This document shows positions 34,861-44,523 of a stretch of DNA of 64,000 bases, one piece after another. The stretch lies in NCBI GenBank assembly GCA_029237695.1, contig CM055272.1, positions 16,604,042 through 16,668,041 on the forward strand, read 5' to 3'. This DNA is from Conchocele bisecta (taxonomy: Eukaryota > Mollusca > Bivalvia > Lucinida > Thyasiridae). The first letter of the stretch is position 1. Each line of letters opens with the position of its first letter. The position numbers and the translations under genes are program-made. The notes beneath the pieces are model-generated. The model was not told where the DNA came from. It saw nothing but the letters and a program-made list of their open reading frames with translations, and made no database searches.

Positions 34861-35194
34861 CGTATGCGAAGTATTCTAATATATCGGACAATCTCCAACA
34901 TGCCCTCGCCAGTTCGTCCGGTAACTGCGTCGTTAATAATAAACCTTTGTTGGAAGTTTCGCTGCAGCCCCAATCGCGTTTGGGTTGGAACAGGAGAGGG
35001 GAATCTAATTCAACATTGTTGATGGAGGAATCTAACATCCGCTTTGCGAAAATGGTGGCCGCTTTTTCGTCCTCGCGCCACGTCTCGAGACAATCTCGGG
35101 CCAGACGAATCATACTCTTTGCACCAGGTAAACGATGTTTTTGGGCAGTGTAGCCTACATCGATCATAGCGTCGTAAAGTTCGTCAACTAACAT
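34847..35194 (-). CDS. Polinton hypothetical protein, 115 residues
   Basis: An intact frame starts at ATG 35,194 and overlaps the integrase start by 14 bases. The protein is helical-looking with alternating charged residues, one Trp-Arg-Glu-Asp patch and a Cys-Trp near the end. No domain is recognised. Its close coupling to the integrase suggests shared expression. Confidence 0.65.
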   Translation of the reverse strand: MLVDELYDAMIDVGYTAQKHRLPGAKSMIRLARDCLETWREDEKAATIFAKRMLDSSINNVELDSPLLFQPKRDWGCSETSNKGLLLTTQLPDELARACWRLSDILEYFAYDEHA

Positions 35195-35246
35195 CGTTCT
35201 ATATATATATATATTTATAAAAAAAAAAAGGTTTTAATTAATTAAT

Positions 35247-35483
35247 TTAAAATCTCGATTGAATATAGTAGCCGACGAGCCCAACCACACCCATTCCCAC
35301 GACGATGAACGCGATCTCACGGTCTTTTTGGGCCTCTGACGGTACATAGAAATCTGAAAGTTGTGGCTCGCGATCCATTGGATCGAGACTTTTGTGCGGA
35401 TATGCCAGCGCGTACTCGCGGTTGGCTTCTTCAAACGTTCTGAAAAGTTTGCGCGGCGTGATTTTCGCGGCGAAGCTCTTCAT
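35247..35483 (-). CDS. Polinton small membrane protein, 78 residues
   Basis: The frame is intact from ATG 35,483. The C-terminus has one membrane segment, IAFIVVGMGVVGLVGYYI (about residues 57-74), after a soluble N-terminal part. The length and single tail anchor suit a virion or membrane-associated protein. No family is recognised. Confidence 0.6.
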   Translation of the reverse strand: MKSFAAKITPRKLFRTFEEANREYALAYPHKSLDPMDREPQLSDFYVPSEAQKDREIAFIVVGMGVVGLVGYYIQSRF

Positions 35484-35712
35484 TGACCCAGTCCAGATGG
35501 GCAGTTCGTTTTTTCGACCACGCTTCCTTTGCGCTATTGAGTTGTTCTACAGCTAAATCATGACGCTTACGCTCCTCATCCACGTTCGAGCTTTTCATTT
35601 AGAGAATATAAAGTTGCTACTACCGCTGAACGCCAATGCGTTTACAACGCACCACCTACTATTACTGCGATTGAAGCCATTTATTCCATATATTAACTGT
35701 AGAATTCCAGCT

Positions 35713-35913
35713 TTAACTAGATAATCTCGGGTCCCAAACTGCGGCCGCTACATCTAAGGTCGCGAGCCCTACGTCTCTCACAGTAAAGTCCAATTTGGGA
35801 GCGGTTCCTCCTAGGGCCATCTTTGATAGTCGAGCATACCCGATACTGAAACCCGATATCACCACGGCGTGATAAAGCGCATTCACTAACATTTTACCAT
35901 CTTGTTCAGCCAT
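35713..35913 (-). CDS. Polinton small hydrophobic protein, 66 residues
   Basis: The frame is intact from ATG 35,913. A moderately hydrophobic stretch, NALYHAVVISGFSIGYA, lies near the N-terminus. The C-terminus ends WDPRLSS. The function is unknown. It is 9 bp downstream of the neighbouring gene ending at 35,922. Confidence 0.55.
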   Translation of the reverse strand: MAEQDGKMLVNALYHAVVISGFSIGYARLSKMALGGTAPKLDFTVRDVGLATLDVAAAVWDPRLSS

Positions 35914-35921
35914 TGTTATAA

Positions 35922-36426
35922 TTATTGCATATAAAAGGGGTCGCGATCAATGTTTAAATGGGGCGCATCCAATCGCGATTGGTGTTTCGTAACTTTCTTC
36001 TGAACACTGGCTGGTTGTTTTTTCGATAATATGGGGTATTTCCACACGCACAGGGCACCAACAACTGCCAGACCACCACCAACAACCCAACTCCAATTCA
36101 CGAATTTGGGTTCAATCGGATTCGCCCAACCTCGATTGGGTGTTGAGTGTGCTTCCAATTCGTGAATTGGGGGTGTGTTGTACTCAACTCTGTCTTCAGA
36201 TGTTTTGCTGTCTCCGTCCCCGATTGCAACGACTGTTTAGCCTCTCGAAGCTCGGCGAGTATTTTATCTTGTTTAACTTTTCGGGTGCAGCCGCCGCCCG
36301 CCCAGCTGCTTGTCTTTTGGGATTTTTTATATGCGGTATGTCATCCAGTGGCGGAGTAACACTCTGTTCGATTGTGTTGGAGCAATCTGGTTCAACTCCG
36401 TCACTCTCGTGTGTCTGTGTCATCAT
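35922..36426 (-). pseudogene. Polinton membrane protein with RDPFYMQ tail, frameshifted
   Basis: Two frames join into one likely gene. The first (36,196-36,426) is acidic then basic and Ala-rich (KRQAAGRAAAAPEKLNK). The second (to 35,922) has a membrane segment, WVVGGGLAVVGALCVW, and ends DRDPFYMQ. The same tail, RDPFYMQ, ends a coiled-coil membrane protein of the second Polinton (61,376-62,048). The last residues therefore look functionally constrained. Three CCAAT...ATTGG palindromes lie inside the gene. Confidence 0.65.
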
Positions 36427-37137
36427 TTTCAGGGCTTATAGTTCGTGGGCATATATGTCCAAATTGACAGTGTTTACCCGTGGTCAACGCGGTTGTCAGC
36501 GGAGCTAAGTACATTCCAAACTTGTGATAAATTGAGCAGCAGGCTGTTCTAAGAGTGTGTCCTATAAAAGGGCCAGTCTCTAGATCGTGAATCAACCCTT
36601 CGGTGTTTGGTATAGGGAGAAGTATACTAACGGTGGTGGCGTACAAATGAATAGCAGCCGATCCAAGAGTTTTTGTCATCTCTGCTCCCAATTTAGATTC
36701 GTATCGCGCATACATTTTATCGATCTCCGCATCTGACATCTTATCCACCTGAAAAACTGAGAGACGCCTACCGAGATAATGCTCCGATTGTCCCCCAGCA
36801 ACCAGCGCAGCTAGCCGCTCTCGTCGCGCCGCATTTTCATTTTCATTCGGAGTCGTTGCACTCAACCCAATACCAACCCCCGATTCCGATTGCTTTGTCG
36901 GATCATTATTGTTGGCAGTCGGAGTTGAGGTTCTTCTATTAGCTGATCGAGAAGTTCGTCGCAGTTCATTTTTTTCAAAATTAGTAATTTAACTATTCTA
37001 ACAAGTCTCATCACTTTAACATATTGCCAAGCGCACCACCCGATACTTATGATCACCATTATGCTCGCAACAAAGCTCGCAGCGGAGCACCAAATTGTTA
37101 ACATTGTTAACCATTGTTCAGCATTTTTGTTCAACAT
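36401..37137 (-). pseudogene. Polinton hypothetical proteins, likely frameshifted
   Basis: The upstream frame (36,862-37,137) begins with a hydrophobic stretch (SFVASIMVIISIGWCAW) and later MNCDELLDQLIEEPQLRLPT. The downstream frame (36,401-36,865) contains ERLAALVAGGQSEHYLGRRL and DKMSDAEIDKMYARYESKLG, a Glu/Lys-rich helical region, then a hydrophobic patch (AAIHLYATTVSILLPIP). The downstream frame has no ATG at its head, and the two overlap by four bases. One gene starting at MNCDEL and broken by a frameshift is the simplest reading. I do not recognise a named family. Confidence 0.5.
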
Positions 37138-37245
37138 TTGTTAAGCATTTGTTCAGCATTGTTCAGCAATTGCTAAGCATTGTTAAGCATTTTACTCGGC
37201 AATTACTAACGAGCGTTAAGTAATTGCTAATTAATTAATAACTTC
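37095..37245. repeat. Short interspersed TGTTNAGCAT repeats
   Basis: About nine irregular copies of TTGTTCAGCATT- and TTGTTAAGCATT-like words fill the gap between the ATPase C-terminus and the next gene. They may act as a spacer or as binding sites. Confidence 0.6.
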
Positions 37246-37959
37246 GTAAGCAGTTGGTTGATCAGTCTTTAGCAAAAGCTTGGCGTGCTTAGTTTTCCGA
37301 AAGCATCTGTCGAACTTCCAGGCGCTCTCGCGCGTTGGGATAACGTCATTCTCTCGAAGACAGTCATCGAATGAGTCTCGGTCCCTTGCAGTGAAAGAGG
37401 GCGACCCATTTCGTTTGCTCGCGCAGATCCTTGAGGACGGCGTTGTACTTTTGAGTGGATATCCATACGCTTTGCCTCGCATGGCGGCCAGAAAATGCGA
37501 GCTCGGAGAGCATGTCCTTCTTTTGGTCATCGCCGCCTTGGCCGAGCAATCGTCAATCACGTATAGGGTGGGCTCACCCTGGAATATTTGGTATATAACC
37601 ACGCAACCAATCGTGAAAGCCTATCACCCGGTCAATAACTATACCTCAGGGTCGGTCCATATCCACGGGCGCCGCTGATAAGTATCGTTGTGCCGCACAG
37701 TGGGACACAGGATCACAATTGTGACGAAAGGCATCGCGGTAGGGACTCCTCGAGCAAGTCGAGGATGAAAAATCCGTTTTTTCCACATCCTGTCTGCCCA
37801 CATAATTATGGCAGAGTGAGCATCTCCAATCGTGAATTGGTATTGATTGCTAGATTTCTTAATTAATTCTTTAAATGATTTTTTTATTAATAAATCGTTA
37901 GATGATTTTTTTATTAATAAATCGTTAGATTTAGTAGATCGCTGATACGTATCGACCAT
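37231..37959 (-). pseudogene. Polinton packaging ATPase (A32/FtsK-like), broken
   Basis: This is the genome-packaging motor ATPase of Polintons. The N-terminal part starts at ATG 37,959. A P-loop-like stretch is readable at about 37,780-37,820 only by changing frame. The C-terminal half in another frame has LGQGGDDQKKDMLSELAFSG followed by RHARQSVWISTQKYN, typical of the Walker B to sensor region of this family. At least two frameshifts separate the pieces. Two direct copies of a 27-bp AT-rich unit (about 37,875-37,930) duplicate SNDLLIKKS in the N-terminus. The start overlaps the major capsid gene end by about 29 bp. Confidence 0.75.
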
Positions 37960-39240
37960 CTTCGATGTTGAGTTGTGCGTCTGTAATTATATATAAGTAC
38001 ACGTTCAATGGCCCGGCTCCGTCCGCCTCTTTGGTTATCTGGATCGTCACACCCTCACTACGTTCTCAACTTGGCGTCCGCTACCATGTATTTGGTCATC
38101 GTCGCTGGCTCGCATGACTAGCCATAACGCGTATTTGGTATTCAGGAACTCCGCGAGGGAGACGGCCGATAGCTGCAGGTCTTTAGCAACTGCTGCAACT
38201 TCCGGAGAGCGCTTAGAGCCGGCAGCAAACTGCTTTCTTACTTTTTATTCGTCCCACTGCTGGTGCGCGCGAAGACACGCGCTGTAGAGTTGATTGGGGA
38301 CTCCCTCGATCGTCACCTCTACCTTCGTGATTTTGGGGTTATAGAATCTGTCGGTTTTTCTAACACCGAGCGCTACCCGAGCCTCCTCGAACAACATCAG
38401 TATACCTTTCATCGAGCGGGCGGGTACGTTTGACGTTAATATTCCACAATGTGTGCCTTTGTCTTTCGTCATCTTGCGATGGCGAAGAACTCGGTCGTAA
38501 AGTATGGCAACGCGCCCGGCGTACTGGCTTCTGATCAATCGCGCTAGTTCGGGCATCGTGACCATGTCGTACTCCAGCGAAACATTATCGATCGTATACG
38601 TCGATAACATGTCGGTGGCTATGATAACTCGGCCGTAGTCGTTGAACGTTAGTTCGTATTCGAGGCGGTCAGCCAAAGCACTCTGATAGTAGGCATGTGG
38701 CTCTCCAGCAACTCAAAGTCGAGCGGGATGTAGAAAGCGGTTTCCGTAAGCGCCCGCGACCGCGTTGTCGCTCGCGTTACCATCTACCTTGTTACCACAG
38801 CCCCGATTCTAAGTTTGGTTACGTTCTTATTTTTTGCTGGTGTCAATACCCGTGATAGACGGCGTTTTCCACGCTCTTGTGCCGTCTTCCACAGGTCCTG
38901 GTAGCAATGGTAGACGTCGCTGTCATCGATCGACATCACCTCATTACCAGAAATCTTTATCATAGTCTTCTTGACTATGGCGCGACCCAGGTTCTGAACG
39001 ACGGTTCGGTCCGCGTCCGTCGACGTCAGCGAAATAGTGAAAGCGAGGCGAAACAGTACCCGGCACAATGACGTCGTTAGCTCCGAGGTTGGGGAAGCGG
39101 ACCAAGAGCTGCTGGTTCTGGTCGATTGTCGATGGGTTATTGTTCGTAATAACGACACTCTGTCTCACGCCTTTTGCCCCGAGGGGCTCACGCAGTCTGC
39201 GGTATGGATTGAGTTTGCAACCGTATTGACTCGAAGACAT
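37931..39240 (-). pseudogene. Polinton major capsid protein, broken
   Basis: This is a double-jelly-roll-type capsid protein, assigned from conserved blocks. The N-terminal MSSSQYGCKLNPYRRLREP starts at ATG 39,240, then ISGNEVMSIDDSDVYHCYQD, later RFYNPKITKVEVTIEGVPNQ, and near the end LAEFLNTKYALWL. The pieces lie in at least four frames, so three or more frameshifts occur (near 39,060, 38,700-38,780 and 38,245). The usual length for such proteins, about 430 residues, agrees with the span. Its start is 66 bp from the divergent start of the 39,307 gene, and both probably share a promoter in the AT-rich gap. Confidence 0.75.
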
Positions 39241-39306
39241 AATTTTTTCAAAAATTATTGAAACTACATTAAACCCGTATGGTTTTGTCTTTAATACATA
39301 ATTAAT

Positions 39307-40605
39307 ATGGCTGATTACGATGTTGAAATGGATGAAATCGGCAGAGACAATTACCTCGATGGTGATGATGATAATTTCGAGGATTCCCTCGAGGCACCCA
39401 CCATAGAGACTCCAGTTCCAATCCAATCACAATTGGGTGGCGCTACCACTAGTCAAAGTCAGGAATTACTTGAGGGAGCTGTAAACGACTACTACAACAA
39501 TTTGGCAGCAGAAAAAGGTCTGGTCCCCTCTGTCGGTCGCGACTACTCCAAGTTCAAATTTGATCTGAACGGTAGATTGCGACTAAAAGCAGCATCAAAT
39601 CTCCCAATAGTCAACACGAGGACCGGTAAACCCCTAGCACTGGCACCATTGCCGGAAACCCGGGCGGTGGCCGATTCATAAGGGACGAACTAGGATTCAC
39701 GGATTGGAAGAGGGGTAAAACAATTATACCGGCCCGCGCTGTAGAGGCCCTACAGTCTACCGACGAAACTATGGCGAAGACGCCACCGCGATAGAAACGG
39801 TCGAGCTCAGCGAGGTCCCTCAAATAGCCACCGACGCTATTAACACGATGGAGTCCACGTTCAGCGTGCAATCACATTGGGGAAAATACTCAACGATGAC
39901 CCACCGTTACCTCTTCGAGAACTCCCGTGGACTCGATAAGGCTCTACAAACGGTCCGGGGCGAACTGGTCCTTAATCTCTCCAAACTCACGGCGCTGGAT
40001 GAACATATCGCGCTAGAAGAAAGAAAACTGGAGGAAGCCGGTGATGATAGAGAATCTACCGAGCGGATCGCCGAACGACTGCGGTCTTTGCGGGACGAAA
40101 GAGAAGCTCGCTTGGAGGCCACCTCGGCTAACCGTGAGGCTCTCTGCACACAAAATAAGTCGGATCCGCGAAACAATATCAAGGGTTCTGCACGAGGACA
40201 CGACACTCGGTGAGCGTCTTCGCACTCTGTTCAGAGAGCAGGGCGTCACGATAGCAAGCATCCTCGCAGCTGTCGGCATGACTATATCAACCATAGTTCT
40301 AGCTTTCACTGGTGGTGCGGCGCCACCACCCGCGCCACCACCAGCACCCGCGCCATCCGGTGGAGCCAAGGAGTGGGTAAAAAAACAAAGCCCTCGCCAA
40401 TCTTCTAGCTAAATTAGCTGGAAAGGCGGCTGCCGCACTACCTGGACTGATCGGAAGTATCGTTTCTTACTTGCTATCTATATTATCAAAAACGGCCGGA
40501 TGGCTAGCCAAAAATACCTGGGCTTTAATCGTGGCAATCGCCGGTCTCCTACTATTCTTCACCACCAATCGAGATTGGAAGTTCCTACAACCAAAGCGTA
40601 AATAA
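39307..40605 (+). pseudogene. Polinton coiled-coil membrane protein, frameshifted
   Basis: The first frame (39,307-39,681) is very acidic and begins MADYDVEMDEIGRD. The next (about 39,848-40,140) is a strong coiled coil rich in Glu and Arg (ERKLEEAGDDRESTERIAER). It is followed by TLGERLRTLFREQGVTIASI and a hydrophobic segment, then a Pro/Ala stretch (PPPAPPPAPAPSGG), and a last part with AKLAGKAAAALPGLIGSIV and WALIVAIAGLLLFF before the stop. Frameshifts lie near 39,680, 39,800, 40,150 and 40,390. The layout suggests a membrane-spanning or core structural protein. I cannot name it. Confidence 0.65.
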
Positions 40606-40873
40606 TCCGATCGCCACGAGGGCGATGACGAGCCTAATTTCTCCTCCTCGTGTGTGTGCTTCCAATTTCACCCAATTTGCGATTGGTTGGTGTTTCTCCA
40701 ATCGCGATTGGTTTGTTGATGGAACTCGATGGTGCATCCAATTTACGAATTGGGTTCAATTGTGTATCCAATTTACGAATTGGGGAGGTGTATCCATTTT
40801 GTGTTTTATGAAATCGGTTCCACTGTTGAACCCGATCGTGTTGGGGGTGCGCTTGATGATATCCGTGTTCACG
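40606..40873. promoter_or_regulatory. Cluster of CCAAT...ATTGG palindromes
   Basis: Five palindromes lie in about 220 bp: CCAATCGAGATTGG (40,565-40,578, in the gene end), CCAATTTGCGATTGG (40,672), CCAATCGCGATTGG (40,698) and CCAATTTACGAATTGG twice (40,738 and 40,768). Six more lie elsewhere in the element. The spacing and symmetry suggest binding sites for a dimeric protein; this is an inference. Confidence 0.5.
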
Positions 40874-41713
40874 TTACGTTGCCCGAGATTGATTGGCGGT
40901 GGCGATTACGATCTGATTATTGTAACCGTCAACCGGGTCGTCTCGTAGTATCATATTGCTCGGTGCCATATAAAGACCTATTCCAAATACATAGTCTACT
41001 AGGGTGCTGGCATTCTGCAAAACGTCTTGATAATTCTGAATCGCCTTCTCCAGGTCCACCCTAGCTGAGATGGCGTCCTCTACAAGTGCTAAGAATTGTT
41101 TTTGTGCATCAAACGCTGTTCCCGACTGACGATGTGGTCACCGGAGTGATCGTGTCTAAAATCAGTCTGCGTCCAATTCCCGGACTGGCCCCGAATGAGG
41201 CCGGTGCTGGTAGGAAATGCTTTCTGTCTCCAGTCCGCGTCTTTTGAAACGTTAAATTCGTTACACAGTCTTTCAAAGGCCATACGGTCGTATGCGTTGG
41301 AAATGGGATCCCAGGCGTCATCTTGAGGTAGTGAAATACCTAGTTCTTTGAGAATCCTCCTAATAGTATAATACGTGTGAAAGTTGTAGACACTTCGGAG
41401 CATGACATTCTTGGATGTTAGATGGTCTTTATATGAAACTCCACACCCGGCTGTTGCGCACCATACAGCGAAATTTATTTGGTTCTGCCAAAACTGCATC
41501 GGTGTGCTTTCCAGAACCGTTTACCGCCTCCATCGTAGTAATCTTGGGCAGCCTATATTGTTCAAAGATGTTAGGAAAATTGGTGGCAAAGCCACTGTCC
41601 GGTCTAACCGTTATGGTTGGGTGTACAAGGCGGTTAACAACGTCTTTTTGTGTGTATTTACCTCCGACCGCGTACTTTGCATTAGAGTTAAAGCTAAATG
41701 CTTTGGTATCCAT
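40874..41713 (-). pseudogene. Polinton conserved protein of unknown role, frameshifted
   Basis: The N-terminal frame starts at ATG 41,713 and contains GGKYTQKDVVNRLVHPTITV and IFEQYRLPKITTMEAVNG. The next frame (41,089-41,499) has FWQNQINFAVWCATAGCGVS and AYDRMAFERLCNEFNV. The last (40,874-41,059) has DLEKAIQNYQDVLQNAS and FGIGLYMAPSNM. These read as one protein of about 280 residues broken near 41,430-41,500 and 41,060-41,090. It looks like one of the standard conserved Polinton structural proteins, but I cannot place the family. Its start codon is only 14 bases from the divergent start at 41,728. Confidence 0.6.
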
Positions 41714-41727
41714 TGAAAGATATTATT

Positions 41728-42511
41728 ATGTTTGCTACTATAACTAATGTTCAAAAAGAGAGTTGTGAACTTCAAAAATTAATAGAACTGCTGCGGAAAA
41801 CGCCGGGTAGGCCTTAGATCAATCACGTTCACGGCTGGGTGGAAAAACCTTGAAAGGTACAAGGATATCAAAGGAATAGAACGGATAGAGGCTATCTATT
41901 CCGGATATGATATAGATCTAGAGACCGCCGATAGTCCTGCAGAAGTAGAGAGACGCATTCGTGAATCAGCTGTCGCATTACTTCCTGGCCTTTGGGGTTT
42001 CGGAGATGTCCAAGCTTTAATCGCAAGGAATATGCCTGGTATTTGCACTCTCGGAATCTCAAAAGCCACGGGGATTGCGACATTGGACGTTGATAAAAAA
42101 TTAGAGATCACTCCGGGGTTGGCCTCAATGTTAGGATTTAAATATGAACCCCATTACAACGAGGATGAAGGGCGATCGCAACGGGTCCCGGGGACCTTTC
42201 TCTTTCCCGTGGGTGATCACCGCGGCGATACCCCAGTAAACTTCGCCTTCACGAAAAACTCTCGGGTGCACCTTGATCGGGTGAACACATCGTACAACAC
42301 GGTAGACGGATCCCCCAGCACATTACTGAAAACTGTGCCCGCCAGCGACTGTTTCTATGGCGAGACTGTGACCTTAGACTTCCCACACCCCGAGATGAAA
42401 GTTTTGGAATCGGGACACATCCACGAGTTGAAGATTTCTATTCTTGATGATAAAGGGAGAGAGTTGAAGAACGATTACCCGATTTCTGTCGTCCTAGAAA
42501 TTTCAAATTAA
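41728..42511 (+). pseudogene. Polinton penton-like minor capsid protein, frameshifted
   Basis: ATG 41,728 opens a short frame that breaks near 41,800-41,815. The rest is readable from about 41,890 to the stop at 42,511, including MLGFKYEPHYNEDEG, VHLDRVNTSYNTVDG and a C-terminal IHELKISILDDKGREL followed by PISVVLEI. That C-terminal pattern, with a D-D-x-G turn and a final beta strand, fits the single-jelly-roll minor capsid (penton-like) proteins of Polintons. The assignment is from pattern recognition and is moderate. The stop codon touches the left arm of an inverted repeat. Confidence 0.6.
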
Positions 42512-42557
42512 TTAATAATTTTGAAAAAATTAGGAAAATTATAAAATTAAGAAAATT
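42510..42557 (+). repeat. Left arm of the internal inverted repeat
   Basis: AATTAATAATTTTGAAAAAA is followed by TTAGGAAAATTA and AAATTAAGAAAATTA. It matches the complement of 45,050-45,100, with 32 identical bases and then a small mismatch. Confidence 0.7.
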
Positions 42558-42611
42558 ATTTAGAATTAAACGCATGTTCGAAATTTATATAAATTATCAA
42601 CATTATTGAAA

Positions 42612-44363
42612 ATGAGTATATACGGACCAGGTAGTTCTTCCGATTGGGTGACAAATATAAATTCAAATAATGGAACCGGCAGAAGGGGGATTCATCCCGA
42701 CAGAGGGCGACTTTTTACTACCCAAAAAACAAAGGCCTTCATCAATAGAACTATATCGATGGCCACGGACGAGATTCATAAAAGTCTACTATCACAATTA
42801 GAGAATATGCCCTGGTTGTGAATACACAAAGTCGTGAAGAAACGCATACGGAACTAAACGAACTAGGTAAAAAAATAACCAAATTTCGAAAAGAGGCCCG
42901 GTTGGGTATTGATAAAGTCCGAGAAGACCAGCAGGCAGACCTTACGGAGGCTTATGATGCGTTGCGCTTAGAGGACTCTCTCACCAGAGAAGCGACACTA
43001 CTGAATTAGACGGTAAAATAATCGATTTTCGAAAGAGACCCGAACGAAATTGAGAAAGATCAGGCGGCTTATAAGGTGTTGCGCTCAGGATCTCTCATCA
43101 GAAACGGAACTAAACGAACTAGGTAAAAAAATAACCAAATTTCGAAAGAGAGCAGTCGGATATTGATAAAGTCCGCAGACCGCCAGGCGGCCCTTACGTT
43201 GCGCTTAGAGGACTCTCTCATTAGAGATGCGGCATTTACCGAACTAGGTAAACAAATAACCAAATTTCAAAAAGAGGCCACGTCGGGTATCGAGAAAGCA
43301 CGACAAGACCACCAGGCGGACCTTACAAAGGCTTATGAGGTGTTGCGCTCAGAGGACTCTCTCATCAGAGAAGCGGCACTTACTGAACTAGATAAAAAAA
43401 TAACCAAATTTCGAAAAGAGACCCGGTCGGGTATTGATAAAGTCCGAGAAGACCACCAGTCGAACCTTGTGGAGGCCATTGCGGAGGCTTATGATGCGTT
43501 GCGCTTAGAGGGCTCTCTCAGCAGAGAAGCGACACTTACCGAACTAGACGGAAAAATATCCGAATTTCTGAAAGAGACCAGGTCGGGGGTTGAGGGGGTC
43601 CGAGAAGACCACAAGGAGGCCATTGCGGAGGCTTATGGGGCGCTACGCTCAGAGGACTCTCTCAACAGAGAAGCGGCACTTACTGACATACGAAAAAATA
43701 ATCCGAATTTCGAAAGGAGGCCCGGTTGGGTATTCATAAAGTCCGAGCAGACCGCCAGGCGGACCTTACGAAAGGCTTATGAGGTGTTGCGCTCAGAGGA
43801 CTCTCTCATCAGAGAAGCGGCACTTACCGAACTAGACGGAAAGATAACCGAAGTTTCCGATAAACTGAAACATGATCGTATAGCCGCGACCAAAGCTCTT
43901 GAGGATACCTCTTATGATTCGTACTGAGGCATATAACGCAAACAGGGCGCTTGCCGGAATAGTGAAAACAATGAAAACACCAAAACGTGTCATAACAGTT
44001 TGGGCTGAGAAGCGGGGCCATTGGTTGAGAGGGGCACTATGAATATTCGTCGGTGCCAAAAGCGAGTAATAAATATGGGGATACACTATGACAGCTGCAG
44101 GTGAAGTTATCCAAATGGCGGTCTGCTCGGTTTAATGCTAATGGTAAACCTGTGGGCGTGGTCGCGATAAATATTGTAGTAGATGGGGAAGAACGGGGGG
44201 TGGAGTCACTAAAATCTCTGGAGATAGTTCGACGATTGTTTCGTTCGCCGGTGATAATCGAATTAGACTTTCCCAAAGTAGTGTTATTAACTTTGTTACG
44301 AAAATCGGTGACTCAGAGAGTTCTTCCACTATTGTCTCATTGTTAATTGAACTTATTGTGTAA
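42612..44363 (+). pseudogene. Polinton repetitive coiled-coil, fibre-like protein
   Basis: The gene starts at ATG 42,612 (MSIYGPGSSSDW). From about 42,860 to 43,900 it repeats a block of roughly 130-170 bp about seven times. Each block encodes variants of EDSLIREAALTELDKKITKF and RKETRSGIDKVREDHQ, a heptad-rich coiled coil. The C-terminal part, in a different frame near 44,200-44,363, contains SQSSVINFVTKIGDS-like Ser/Val-rich sequence. Frameshifts occur near 42,820, 43,010, 43,150, 43,690 and after 43,927. A long repetitive shaft with a distinct head would suit a virion fibre or spike, but this role is inferred from architecture only. It lies inside the inverted-repeat cassette. Confidence 0.6.
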
Positions 44364-44400
44364 ATACTAATATATTGAACTAAATTTGTAAAATTTAAAT

Positions 44401-44523
44401 ATGAACGAATCACCATATTCAACTCTCAATACCACTCCACCAACACTGTATCCAACTCTCAATACCACTCCACCAACACTATATCCAATTAACGAAAGAA
44501 GTTATGCAGGATATTTTAGTTAG
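44401..44523 (+). CDS. Short Pro/Thr-rich open frame before the 2-TM gene
   Basis: The frame starts at ATG 44,401 and contains two copies of STLNTTPPTLYP-like sequence, reflecting a 40-bp direct DNA repeat. It runs 20 bases into the next gene in another frame. A single-base shift would make it the N-terminal extension of the 172-residue protein that follows; otherwise it is a 40-residue peptide. Confidence 0.4.
   Translation: MNESPYSTLNTTPPTLYPTLNTTPPTLYPINERSYAGYFS

Noticed and set aside
37280..37678. 132-codon plus-strand open frame
   Set aside because: It is antisense to the packaging ATPase pieces, whose conserved residues lie on the minus strand.
40013..40369. Gly/Ala-rich minus-strand open frame
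   Set aside because: It is antisense to the coiled-coil and Pro/Ala region of the 39,307-40,605 gene.
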